From: 2-02-FULL-66-22 sp964576535
Lineage (GTDB): Bacteria > Methylomirabilota > Methylomirabilia > Methylomirabilales > 2-02-FULL-66-22
Length of the DNA stretch: 11,162 bases
Assembly: GCA_964576535.1 (NCBI GenBank)
Contig: CAZNWB010000111.1
Location: 1-11,162, forward strand
Direction of reading: 5' to 3'
Numbering within the stretch: position 1 is the stretch's first letter; each line of letters starts with the position of its first letter. Below are positions 1-5,460 of the stretch, one piece after another. The notes below the pieces were generated by a model, which saw only the letters and a list, made by a program, of their open reading frames with translations, made no database searches and had not been told where the DNA came from. A program made the position numbers and the translations under genes.

Positions 1-60
1 ATTGCCGGTGCACGGGGTGGTTGCAAAGTGAATCCGGCGATGCGGTGATTCCCGAACATC

Positions 61-783
61 GTGAATGAGATCGAGCCAGAGATCGCAGAGGACCCGGGCA
101 CCATGGTCGAGAGGATGTTCTCGGCCATCGCCCCCCGGTATGATTTCCTCAACCGCTTGCTCAGCGCCGGGCGGGATCGCTACTGGCGGCGCGAGGCTAT
201 CCGGGCAACGTCGCTGCCACTGAACGGCCGGCTCCTCGACATCTGCACCGGGACGGCCGACATGGCGCTGGAGGCTGCCCGGCAGTTCCCCGAAGCCCGC
301 ATCGTCGGCGTGGACTTCAGCCGACCGATGATCTCCCTCGGCCTCGCCAAGGTCGAGCGAGCCAATCTCGCCAGTCGAATCTCCCTCCAGGTAGCCCCGG
401 CCGAGGCGCTGCCCTTCCCCGACGGATCCTTCGATGCGGCAACCGTGGCCTTCGGACTGCGCAACGTCCCGGATCGCCTGCGAAGCCTGCGCGAGATGCA
501 TCGGGTCCTGAAGCCCGGGGGCCGGGCCATCGTCCTGGAGTTCACCACGCCGCCAGGCCGCTTGTTCCGAGGGGTGTATCTCTGGTATTTTCATCGGGTG
601 CTCCCGTGGGTCGGCCGGCTCATCTCTGGACACCCATCGGCCTACTCGTATCTCCCGGCTTCGGTCACCGACTTTCCCTCGCCGGACGGCCTCACCGTCT
701 GGATGCAAGAGTCCGGGTTTCATCAAGTCTCGTACCGGCTACTCACCGGTGGGATCGTTGCGATTCACGTGGGGAGGAAATAG
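61..783 (+). CDS. ubiE: Demethylmenaquinone / ubiquinone C-methyltransferase (MenG/UbiE)
   Basis: SAM-dependent C-methyltransferase that performs the final ring methylation turning demethylmenaquinone into menaquinone; it works at the cytoplasmic membrane face. The 240-residue length is normal for the family. Seen: the N-terminal block VERMFSAIAPRYDFLN (res 16-31), SAM-binding motif I LLDICTGTADMAL (58-70), the acidic VGVDFSRPM strand (82-90), the family hallmark FGLRNVPD (131-138), RVLKPGGR (148-155) followed by LEF, and the C-terminal signature LTGGIVAIHVGRK. The start is GTG with no clear Shine-Dalgarno. It is preferred because the family usually has 10-15 residues before the MFSAIA block; Met15 is the alternative. 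The 60 bases upstream show only short open tails ending near 31, 48 or 66, too little to name a gene. Downstream comes an mqnP-like 5' stub, suggesting an original menG-mqnP operon. The family assignment is firm; the menaquinone rather than ubiquinone role is inferred from MqnP. Confidence 0.95.
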   Translation: MNEIEPEIAEDPGTMVERMFSAIAPRYDFLNRLLSAGRDRYWRREAIRATSLPLNGRLLDICTGTADMALEAARQFPEARIVGVDFSRPMISLGLAKVERANLASRISLQVAPAEALPFPDGSFDAATVAFGLRNVPDRLRSLREMHRVLKPGGRAIVLEFTTPPGRLFRGVYLWYFHRVLPWVGRLISGHPSAYSYLPASVTDFPSPDGLTVWMQESGFHQVSYRLLTGGIVAIHVGRK

Positions 784-804
784 CTGGCAGCTGGCAGCGG
801 GCAG
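784..804. repeat. Heptad repeat (CTGGCAG, CTGGCAG, CGGGCAG)
   Basis: Three adjacent 7-base units begin immediately after the menG stop codon. The same 7-base period, with other unit sequences, recurs at 850-877, 3141-3163 and 7668-7743 in this window. It is not coding. The role is unknown. Confidence 0.6.
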
Positions 805-849
805 CATTGGGCAGGAATGATGTCACGAGTAGAGATGCGTGTCCCAGGG

Positions 850-877
850 CTGACCGCTGATGGCTGATGGCTGACTG
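850..877. repeat. Heptad repeat (CTGACCG, CTGATGG x2, CTGACTG)
   Basis: Four consecutive 7-base units, two identical and two variant, lie in the gap between menG and the mqnP stub. They resemble in style the short tandemly repeated (STRR) heptanucleotides described in heterocystous cyanobacteria, although the surrounding genes do not look cyanobacterial. Confidence 0.65.
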
Positions 878-881
878 CTTC

Positions 882-887
882 AGGAGG
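882..887 (+). promoter_or_regulatory. Shine-Dalgarno before the truncated mqnP copy
   Basis: A consensus AGGAGG lies 13 bases before the GTG at 901. The spacing is long, but this is the best ribosome binding site near either mqnP copy. The intact copy at 3585 has no comparable motif. This suggests that the menG-linked position was the original site of the gene. Confidence 0.5.
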
Positions 888-900
888 AACTCAGCACGCG

Positions 901-1076
901 GTGCTCCAGACACTCAGGACGTACCTGGAGATGATCCGGTTTTCGCATACGGTGTTTGCGCTGCCGTTTGCGTTCATGGGGGCGGTGCTGGCGGCCGGAG
1001 GGATCCCTCACCGGAACACAATCCTGTGGATCCTCGTGGCCATGGTGGGGGCGCGCAGCGGGGCCATGGGGATGAA
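901..1076 (+). pseudogene. mqnP: 5' fragment of mqnP (UbiA-family prenyltransferase), truncated
   Basis: Codons 1-58 of a UbiA-family prenyltransferase, aligning without gaps to 3585-3760 (constant offset 2684). The translation runs VLQTLRTYLEMIRFSHTVF and continues through GARSGAMGMK, then homology stops dead at 1076. That is one codon before the Asn that opens the first prenyl-diphosphate-binding motif, so the product cannot be active. I count 13 mismatches in 176 bases. Eleven fall in the first 42 bases and two (synonymous) at 1062 and 1065, leaving 943-1061 identical to 3627-3745 over 119 bases. The frame stays open to 2292 through antisense of another gene, which is meaningless read-through. 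The strong SD and position behind menG suggest this was the native start, later split by a rearrangement. An assembly join is the alternative. Confidence 0.88.
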
Positions 1077-1082
1077 ACACCG

Positions 1083-1110
1083 GATAGGAAGTTGGAAACG
1101 GGGCGCGGCC
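1083..1110. repeat. Breakpoint repeat, copy A
   Basis: GATAGGAAGTTGGAAACGGG (1083-1102), then one mismatched base and CGCGGCC, is repeated in the same orientation at 3040-3067 and 3160-3187. This copy begins six bases after the end of mqnP homology and is followed by the break in the hexapeptide acetyltransferase gene (about 1144). Together with 1111-1144 it forms a ~65 bp foreign-looking connector between two severed genes. Confidence 0.8.
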
Positions 1111-1129
1111 CGCGGGTGCTACACCCGCG
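1111..1129. repeat. Perfect inverted repeat, 8-bp stem
   Basis: CGCGGGTG and CACCCGCG flank a CTA loop. There is no T-run on either side, so it is not an obvious terminator. It lies inside the connector between the mqnP stub and the truncated acetyltransferase. Confidence 0.55.
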
Positions 1130-1144
1130 CGACGGCGAGGGGCC

Positions 1145-1210
1145 ATTCACGAGCGACGGATGGTGAATCGTCACGTTGGAGCCCAGCACGACGTCGGCGG
1201 CAATCGGCAT
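1145..1210 (-). pseudogene. N-terminal fragment of a hexapeptide-repeat (LbH) acetyltransferase
   Basis: Starting at an ATG five bases past the deacetylase stop codon, the minus strand reads MPIAADVVLGSNVTIHHPS followed by LVN. This is the typical first coil of left-handed beta-helix sugar O/N-acetyltransferases of the WbpD/WlbB kind, in which the next residues are normally LYGC. Instead the frame runs into low-complexity Pro/Arg/Ser codons and then through the breakpoint repeat, where it is read as RPVSNFLSG. Only about 22 codons of family-like sequence remain of a protein normally near 190 residues or longer, so it is non-functional as present. It is the last gene of the glycan operon fragment. 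The identification rests on a short segment but the match to the family pattern is distinctive. Confidence 0.6.
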
Positions 1211-1215
1211 CGGTG

Positions 1216-2031
1216 TCAGACGGGCGACGACGACCGGCGACCGAAGAAGGCCGGCCACGCGGACTGCTCGGGCCTCTCGGCCAGCGTCTCGCGCGCCGTG
1301 TCGACGAGCGCGTGCAGGCGCGAAAACGGGTGACCCGAATCCCTGACGCGGCCCAGCAGCTCCTCGAAAACGTGGGCCGTGCCGCGGCCGGTCCAGCGGA
1401 CGGCCGGATCAGGCGCGACGGTCCCGAAGACGCGCGAGCGGTGTGCGTCGTAGTGTGCGCGGTTGGGCGTGTTGCACGCCACGAAGGTCGGATGGAAGTT
1501 GAGGATCTTCAGACCCGGGCTGAACAGCGTCGGCACGATCGCCTGGAGATCGAGCGCGTCCGGCTTCATCGCGAAGAAGGCGTCATCTTCGAAGAATACC
1601 GGGAAGCGAACGATGCCCGTCCAGTGCACGTACGGCGTCAGCTCTGCCTGGCACGCCGTCAGTCCCTGGGAGTCGGCGACGATGCCGACCCTGGCCAGGG
1701 CGCTCCATTGAAGCGAGTTCTCGGCAAAACAATGCGACCGGACCGTCCGCGCCCCGGGAAAATGCGACTGGCAATAGCCGATGACGGCCTCGATCGTGTC
1801 GCCCTGTGTCGAACCGGGAAGAAAGTTGGGATGCCAGCCCTGGTCGATTTCCCCGCGGGCCGCCGCCCCGTCCAGGAGAGGAGACGGACTGGTGCGAAAG
1901 ATGTGCAGCGGAACCTGGAAGCGTCGCACGACGTCGAGGAACGCCGCGATCGCCCATTCCGGCGCCCAATCCTGGTCTGCCGTGAGCACAAACAGCGGCC
2001 GATCGATGAGACTGCCCAGAAGGCTAGACAC
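1216..2031 (-). CDS. Polysaccharide deacetylase-like protein (WbmS type)
   Basis: Predicted cytoplasmic NodB-fold hydrolase of 271 residues, probably removing an acetyl group from a surface-glycan precursor. Motif 1 is FVLTADQDW with D19 and D21 (standing in for the usual TFDD). Motif 2 is HPNFLPGS (H67 to S74). The third block is VRSHCF (98-102). FPVFFEDD (143-150) and LNFHPTF with H180 supply the later active-site positions. There is no signal peptide or membrane segment, which separates it from secreted peptidoglycan/chitin deacetylases and resembles WbmS of the Bordetella O-antigen locus. The start is GTG, with GAGGGA about nine bases upstream. It lies between a GNAT gene and a severed hexapeptide acetyltransferase, so a role in making a modified sugar for O-antigen or capsule is likely. 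The fold is fairly sure; substrate and true catalysis are not. Confidence 0.7.
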   Translation of the reverse strand: MSSLLGSLIDRPLFVLTADQDWAPEWAIAAFLDVVRRFQVPLHIFRTSPSPLLDGAAARGEIDQGWHPNFLPGSTQGDTIEAVIGYCQSHFPGARTVRSHCFAENSLQWSALARVGIVADSQGLTACQAELTPYVHWTGIVRFPVFFEDDAFFAMKPDALDLQAIVPTLFSPGLKILNFHPTFVACNTPNRAHYDAHRSRVFGTVAPDPAVRWTGRGTAHVFEELLGRVRDSGHPFSRLHALVDTARETLAERPEQSAWPAFFGRRSSSPV

Positions 2032-2105
2032 CGCGGGCGATCCCTCCGGGCGTCAGCGTGTACTGACGGCCGCACTCCTCGGTATCAAGGACGCTGCAGG
2101 CTGAC

Positions 2106-2759
2106 TCAGTGCCCACGCTGGTCCACCCGAAGGTGCTCCCGCAACCGGGCAGCGTTGGTGGGTGGGATCACCGGAATAGGTGCTTCCAAGTCATACAGCT
2201 TGGCCTCGATAGCGGGACGAGCGGCAGCGAATTCGTCGGTGAAGCAACCCATGGCCCTGACGTCAAGTCGCGTGCCGTCGGGCCTGAGGTAGTGCTTCCG
2301 CAAGACGCCTTCTTGTCGCCAGCCGAGGAACTGGCAGAGCCGCCATGAGCGTTGGTTCTCGGTTCCTGTGACGGCGTACAGGCGGAGCATCTTCAAGGCT
2401 TCGAAGCACAGGCGATGCAGAAGGTAGCAACCCTCGAGAATCCCATGCGGGTGACCGCCGATTCGGGCCGCGACCAACCGTCCCCACTCCGCCGACTCTC
2501 CGGAGCGGTCGAACCCCTGGAGGGACGCCGAGCCTACGGGCTGGCCGGCCAAGGTTACGAAGACCAGTAGGAGATCTCCGGCATCAACCCGTCTTGCGAA
2601 CCAGCTCAAGTGAGCATCGACCGTGAGGGGCTCCCACTGAGGTAACCACTCCCTCGTATCCGGGCGGTTGCGCCACTCCACGATGTGGGGAGCGTCGGAT
2701 TCATGCATTTCACGCAAGTAAACGTGGCGGCCCCGCACGAGTTCTAGCCTGGGGTCCAT
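2106..2759 (-). CDS. GNAT-family N-acetyltransferase, probably on a nucleotide-linked amino sugar
   Basis: Acetyl-CoA-dependent N-acetyltransferase of 217 residues. Seen: an N-terminal strand LVRGRHVYLREMHESDA (7-23) followed by VEWRN, the classic opening of RimJ/PseH-like GNATs; central GQPVGSASLQGFD (72-84); and the acceptor-side motif ENQRSWRLCQFLGWRQEG (134-151) then VLRKHY, matching the N-rs-x(3)-y-x-k-l-GF-x-x-EG-x-lR pattern. A ~25-residue tail past the core (EAPIPVIPPTNAARLREH) is not part of the fold. The ATG follows a purine-rich GAGAGGGAG. It lies between the epimerase remnant (102-bp gap) and the deacetylase (74-bp gap) on the same strand. In this context the likely acceptor is a UDP- or CDP-amino-sugar, as for PseH or WecD, but a protein or antibiotic target cannot be excluded. 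Confidence 0.8.
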   Translation of the reverse strand: MDPRLELVRGRHVYLREMHESDAPHIVEWRNRPDTREWLPQWEPLTVDAHLSWFARRVDAGDLLLVFVTLAGQPVGSASLQGFDRSGESAEWGRLVAARIGGHPHGILEGCYLLHRLCFEALKMLRLYAVTGTENQRSWRLCQFLGWRQEGVLRKHYLRPDGTRLDVRAMGCFTDEFAAARPAIEAKLYDLEAPIPVIPPTNAARLREHLRVDQRGH

Positions 2760-2861
2760 GCTCCCTCTCTCTTCTTCCTTATCTCTACAACCTTCTCGTG
2801 CATTGCAAACCAGGCGTATGCTGCTACCCGTCCCATCCTGCGCGGCTTCCCGGTCGCAGTC

Positions 2862-3035
2862 TTAGGCTTTGGCACTATCCAGCGGATCCCAATTCCGCAC
2901 GACTTCCTGATCGAGAAGAGTGTCCGCAGAGACACCCAGACTCAAGTACCAGTCGCGCAGCCTTGCTAGCCCATCCTCAAGACCGACCTGTGGCGCGAAC
3001 CCGGTCAGTCTACGAGCCTTCGTTGTGTCGGCATA
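2862..3035 (-). pseudogene. C-terminal fragment of NAD-dependent sugar epimerase/dehydratase
   Basis: The last 57 codons of a gene whose 5' part is missing. The translation begins YADTTKARRLTGFAPQVGLE and continues DGLARLRDWYLSL. This is the C-terminal substrate-domain pattern of extended-SDR UDP-sugar epimerases and dehydratases (D-x-x-KA-r-x-L-GF-x-P-x-v-x-L-e-x-GL). Homology starts exactly where the 103-bp repeat unit ends at 3036, so the Rossmann half has been cut away. The frame stays open back through both repeat copies to about 3275, but that part is Arg/Pro/Ser-rich and has no family resemblance. It would have been the upstream gene of the GNAT-deacetylase-acetyltransferase set. The remnant cannot bind NAD. 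The exact sugar specificity cannot be told from the tail. Confidence 0.72.
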
Positions 3036-3258
3036 ACCAGATAGGAAGTTGGAAACGGGCCGCGGCCGGGAGCGGCGAACAACAGCGAACCCGTGACCGC
3101 CGAGACGGCCGTGCCAGGGACAGAACCCAGGGGGAACCAACCAGATACCAGATAGACCAGATAGGAAGTTGGAAACGGGCCGCGGCCGGGAGCGGCGAAC
3201 AACAGCGAACCCGTGACCGCCGAGACGGCCGTGCCAGGGACAGAACCCAGGGGGAACC
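3036..3258. repeat. Tandem duplication, 120-bp period, carrying breakpoint repeat copies B and C
   Basis: Positions 3036-3138 and 3156-3258 are identical over 103 bases, with a 17-bp spacer. Each unit begins ACCAGATAGGAAGTTGGAAA, so copies B and C of the breakpoint repeat lie at 3040-3067 and 3160-3187. Each also contains small inverted repeats (GCCGC/GCGGC around the loop GGCCGGGA; GCCG-AGA-CGGC) and the direct repeat GCGAAC-AACA-GCGAAC. The period is a multiple of three, so frames are preserved, but no frame looks like a protein. The left edge coincides with the epimerase truncation. Confidence 0.9.
3141..3163. repeat. Heptad repeat (CCAGATA x3)
   Basis: CCAGATA at 3141 and 3148, then after two bases again at 3157. 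It fills the spacer between the two 103-bp units and leads into the third breakpoint-repeat copy, whose own start (GGAAGTT, GGAAACG) is also heptad-like. Confidence 0.6.
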
Positions 3259-3272
3259 TGACATTGGCGGGG

Positions 3273-3301
3273 ACGCTACCAGCGGCGGACTGGCGTGTCA
3301 A
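3273..3301 (-). promoter_or_regulatory. Sigma70-type promoter reading leftward
   Basis: On the minus strand TTGACA (3301-3296) is a perfect -35 box. A 17-base spacer separates it from TAGCGT (3278-3273) as a -10. The expected start point is 3266-3264, where an ATG begins at 3264, so any product would be almost leaderless. Transcription would run through the tandem duplication into the epimerase remnant, GNAT and deacetylase genes, so this could be their present promoter. The -10 match is only partial. Confidence 0.5.
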
Positions 3302-3501
3302 GCGGCATTGCCCGGTCCTGAGCAAGCGTGGCGCCTGGCGGGACAGACCAAGTCATCCGCCTTCCCGCTCCACGATGGCAGGATCAGGAATGGGGAGGTC
3401 GTTAACGAAGGGTGCGTAGGACCACCGGAGAGGGTGATAGGGGGAGCAAAGGTGCTGGGGGCCTCTCTATATTGATGACTTGTCTTTCGTCTCCTTTGTC
3501 C

Positions 3502-3530
3502 TTGCGCTCGGTACAGTCTGGGTGTATACG
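3502..3530 (+). promoter_or_regulatory. Possible promoter for intact mqnP
   Basis: TTGCGC (3502-3507), a 17-base spacer and TATACG (3525-3530) give a moderate sigma70-like match, with a predicted start about 45-50 bases before the ATG at 3585. Such a promoter would be needed because this copy is no longer behind menG. Confidence 0.3.
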
Positions 3531-3584
3531 CCTCCGAAGAACCGAGAAGAACGCTCCGAGTCCTCGCAAGACGAAAAACGGACT

Positions 3585-4439
3585 ATGTTCCAGAAGATGC
3601 GAACGTACCTAGAAATGATCCGGTTCTCGCATACGGTGTTTGCGCTGCCGTTTGCGTTCATGGGGGCGGTGCTGGCGGCCGGAGGGATCCCTCACCGGAA
3701 CACAATCCTGTGGATCCTCGTGGCCATGGTGGGGGCGCGCAGCGGAGCTATGGGGATGAACCGGTTCGCCGACCGGCACCTGGATGCCAAGAATCCCCGC
3801 ACGCAGGACCGGGCGCTGCCTCAGGGCAAGATCGCGGCGCGCGAGGCGCTGGCCTTTATCTGCGTGTCTTTTGCGCTGTTGCTGGTCGCGGCCTGGATGC
3901 TGAACCCACTCTGCTTTGCCCTGGCCCCGGTTGCCATCCTGATCGTCGCCGGCTACTCCTACACGAAGCGCTTCACCAACTTCTCCCACCTGATCCTTGG
4001 GCTGTCGCTGGCCCTGGCGCCCATCGGAGCGTGGATCGCCGTCACCGGCCGCGTGGCCCTTCCCGCGCTGATCCTGGGGACTGCGGTCCTCTTCTGGGTC
4101 GCAGGCTTCGACATCCTGTACGCCTTGATGGACATCGAATTCGACCGGCGCTCGGGCCTGTTCTCGATCCCGGCGCGCCTCGGCGTAGAAAGAGGGATGG
4201 CTGCGGCGGGCCTCTGCCACATGCTGACCGTCCTCTGCCTCGCGCTCATGGTCCCACTCCTTGGCTTGGGCAAGGTGTACCTGGCCGGTCTCTTTCTCGC
4301 GATGGCGCTTCTCCTGTACGAGCACTGGCTGCTTTACAGGCACGGGCTGGCCAAACTGAACGTCGCCTTCTTCAACGTGAACGGGGCTCTCAGCATCGGG
4401 CTCTTCCTGTTCACGCTGGGTGATCTCCTCCTCGGCTAA
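3585..4439 (+). CDS. mqnP: UbiA-family prenyltransferase of menaquinone synthesis (MqnP-like)
   Basis: Integral membrane enzyme of 284 residues that attaches a polyprenyl chain to an aromatic acid; in the futalosine pathway MqnP prenylates 1,4-dihydroxy-6-naphthoate. Seen: the first Asp-rich motif N59-RFA-D63-RHL-D67 and the second, D176-ILYALM-D183-IEF-D187, both intact. Multiple hydrophobic segments are spread through the chain (about 17-33, 41-56, 88-105, 108-125, 135-153, 159-180, 205-224, 230-250, 266-283). The hallmark GARSGAMGMNRFADR is typical of MqnP/UbiA-like sequences. The ATG at 3585 is chosen because it aligns exactly with the GTG start of the truncated copy at 901; the frame itself is open from 3480. 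No good Shine-Dalgarno precedes it. The stop codon overlaps the cheW start by one base. 4-hydroxybenzoate prenyltransferase (UbiA) is the main alternative. Confidence 0.9.
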   Translation: MFQKMRTYLEMIRFSHTVFALPFAFMGAVLAAGGIPHRNTILWILVAMVGARSGAMGMNRFADRHLDAKNPRTQDRALPQGKIAAREALAFICVSFALLLVAAWMLNPLCFALAPVAILIVAGYSYTKRFTNFSHLILGLSLALAPIGAWIAVTGRVALPALILGTAVLFWVAGFDILYALMDIEFDRRSGLFSIPARLGVERGMAAAGLCHMLTVLCLALMVPLLGLGKVYLAGLFLAMALLLYEHWLLYRHGLAKLNVAFFNVNGALSIGLFLFTLGDLLLG

Positions 4440-4855
4440 TGCCACGCTATCTCCGCTTCACTGTCGCCGACCTCAACCTGGCCATCCAGTTGGACCAGGT
4501 GTACGAGGTGGTCGAGGTGCCACCAATCACCAAGGTCCCGCGCCCCGCCCGCCACATCGAGGGGCTGGCCAACCTGCGGGGAAAGACGGTCCCCGTGGTG
4601 GACCTGCGCAAGCGGCTCGGCATCGTCAATCCCGCCACAGGGGGGACCAGGCGCATGATCGTCGCCCTGCCCGCTGGACAGAGCGAACCGCTGGGTTTCA
4701 TCGTGGACTCCGTCGGCGAGATCCTGTCGGTGGGTGAATCCGAGGCCCCGGCCGGCACGCCGCCCCCCTGGGTGGACGAGCGGTTCGTGGCCGGCACCGT
4801 CGAGGTCCACGGGCAGGCGGTTCTCTTGGCCGACCTGGTGAAGATCATGGAGTGA
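4439..4855 (+). CDS. cheW: CheW-domain protein (chemotaxis-type scaffold)
   Basis: Single CheW domain of 138 residues, slightly short for the family. Such proteins couple chemoreceptors to the CheA kinase at the cytoplasmic membrane. Seen: YLRFTVADLNLAIQLDQVYEV (4-24), the hallmark IEGLANLRGKTVPVVDLRKR (40-59) then LG, a mid-domain MIVALPAG strand, GFIVDSVGEIL (86-96) and a closing VLLADLVKIME in place of the common LDLDKLL ending. The ATG shares one base with the mqnP stop codon (TAATG), so translation is coupled to a quinone biosynthesis gene. No cheA, receptor or response-regulator gene is in the window. The domain call is firm. Whether it serves swimming, a Frz/Wsp-like signalling array or another scaffold is not visible. 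Confidence 0.9.
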   Translation: MPRYLRFTVADLNLAIQLDQVYEVVEVPPITKVPRPARHIEGLANLRGKTVPVVDLRKRLGIVNPATGGTRRMIVALPAGQSEPLGFIVDSVGEILSVGESEAPAGTPPPWVDERFVAGTVEVHGQAVLLADLVKIME

Positions 4856-4884
4856 AAGTGATCGGGCCCGGGGCGGCTTTCGGC

Positions 4885-4929
4885 CTCTCCAAGTAGGCGG
4901 CGTGTGGAACCGTATAGGGGAGTTTTTTT
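4885..4929 (+). terminator. Possible rho-independent terminator after cheW
   Basis: CTCTCC (4885-4890) can pair with GGGGAG (4917-4922, one G-U pair), immediately followed by seven T (4923-4929). The 26-base loop is long and the stem short, so efficiency is doubtful. The position, about 30-75 bases after the cheW stop, is right for ending the mqnP-cheW transcript. Confidence 0.35.
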
Positions 4930-4930
4930 G

Positions 4931-4959
4931 TTGAGTATCTGAGGGCCTGATGATACATA
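4931..4959 (+). promoter_or_regulatory. Possible promoter for the VOC-PrpD-SDR operon
   Basis: TTGAGT (4931-4936), a 17-base spacer and TACATA (4954-4959) form a weak sigma70-like pair. The leader to the ATG at 5083 would be about 115 bases and contains a perfect 6-bp hairpin, CCTGCC-TAT-GGCAGG (4993-5007). Another palindrome, GGACATGTCC, lies at 4973-4982. The sites suit an operon start but the -10 is poor. Confidence 0.3.
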
Positions 4960-5082
4960 GGCCTTCACGCGAGGACATGTCCTTGCCCACGCCCTGCCTA
5001 TGGCAGGCATGACTTCCACCCGCGGCAGCCGGACCATCCAGGAGCAGGGGCAGGAACTCCAGGCGAAAGGAAAGGCCAAGCC

Positions 5083-5460
5083 ATGGGCCGCATTGTTCAC
5101 ATTGCCCTGAAGGTCAAGGATGTGGAAAAGGCCGGCCGGTTCTACGAACGGGTGTTCGGCTTCCGGAGCGTCGAAGAGGGCCAGGTTCGGGACCACACCT
5201 CCCGTCACCTCAGCGATGGGACCATTGACCTGGCATTGATCCAGTACGATCGGGAATCACCCGAGGCCCTGCTCTCCGGGAAAGGCCCCTGCATCCATCA
5301 CTTCGGGATCGAGGTGGAGGATCTGGAGGCTTCCATCAAAGAACTGAAGGCCACCGGCTGCGAGATCCTTAGCCCGCCCGGCGAGCTTCCGGTCAAGTTT
5401 CGGGACGTGAGCGGTGTGGTGGCCGAGCTTGTCCCCGTGGGGCGATACAGGAAGCCGTGA
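5083..5460 (+). CDS. VOC-fold (glyoxalase/bleomycin-resistance/dioxygenase superfamily) protein
   Basis: Small 125-residue protein with two beta-alpha-beta-beta-beta modules: VHIALKVKDVEKAGRFYERV (5-24), and IHHFGIEVEDLEASIKELKA (71-90) with GVVAELVPVG at the end. The usual metal ligands are visible at H6, H73 and E115; the second ligand of module 1 is not clear (Q54 is a candidate). Single-module-pair VOC proteins of this size include lyases, epimerases such as methylmalonyl-CoA epimerase, and isomerases. The ATG follows AAAGGAAAGG with good spacing. Its TGA overlaps the GTG of the next gene by two bases, so it is translationally coupled to a MmgE/PrpD protein. A metal-dependent epimerase or lyase acting on the same carboxylated compound is plausible but inferred only from context. 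Confidence 0.85.
   Translation: MGRIVHIALKVKDVEKAGRFYERVFGFRSVEEGQVRDHTSRHLSDGTIDLALIQYDRESPEALLSGKGPCIHHFGIEVEDLEASIKELKATGCEILSPPGELPVKFRDVSGVVAELVPVGRYRKP

Larger units (their letters stand above)
3259..3584. other. 326-bp stretch without a recognisable gene
   Basis: Frames on both strands are short or lack family-like sequence. A minus-strand frame from 3264 (84 codons) merely reads through the tandem duplication and is Arg/Ser/Pro-rich. The stretch holds the leftward promoter at 3273-3301 and a possible rightward promoter at 3502-3530. The frame of mqnP stays open upstream to 3480, but those 35 codons have no counterpart in the other mqnP copy and are probably untranslated. Confidence 0.6.

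Noticed and set aside
1..60. Tail of an upstream gene
   Set aside because: Open frames end near 31, 48 and 66, but fewer than 22 codons are visible and none matches a family end I can recognise.
901..2292. 463-codon plus-strand open frame
   Set aside because: Only the first 58 codons are mqnP-like. The rest is antisense to the deacetylase and acetyltransferase genes and is Arg-rich shadow sequence typical of high GC.
2744..2935. 63-codon minus-strand frame between the epimerase remnant and GNAT
   Set aside because: It overlaps the epimerase 3' end and the GNAT start, has no family-like sequence and no ribosome binding site.
3036..3258. CRISPR array or diversity-generating template
   Set aside because: There are only two long identical units with one 17-bp spacer made of a heptad repeat. 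No further repeats, no cas or reverse transcriptase gene, and no adenine-biased variation are seen.
3010..3264. 84-codon minus-strand frame from the near-leaderless ATG
   Set aside because: It consists of the tandem duplication read twice, with an Arg/Ser/Pro-rich composition and no recognisable domain. I keep the promoter but not a protein.
3609..4445. 278-codon frame antisense to mqnP
   Set aside because: A shadow ORF full of His, Gln, Glu and Arg opposite a clear membrane protein.
4960..5082. Riboswitch in the leader of the VOC gene
   Set aside because: Only two small palindromes are seen. No conserved riboswitch core could be recognised.
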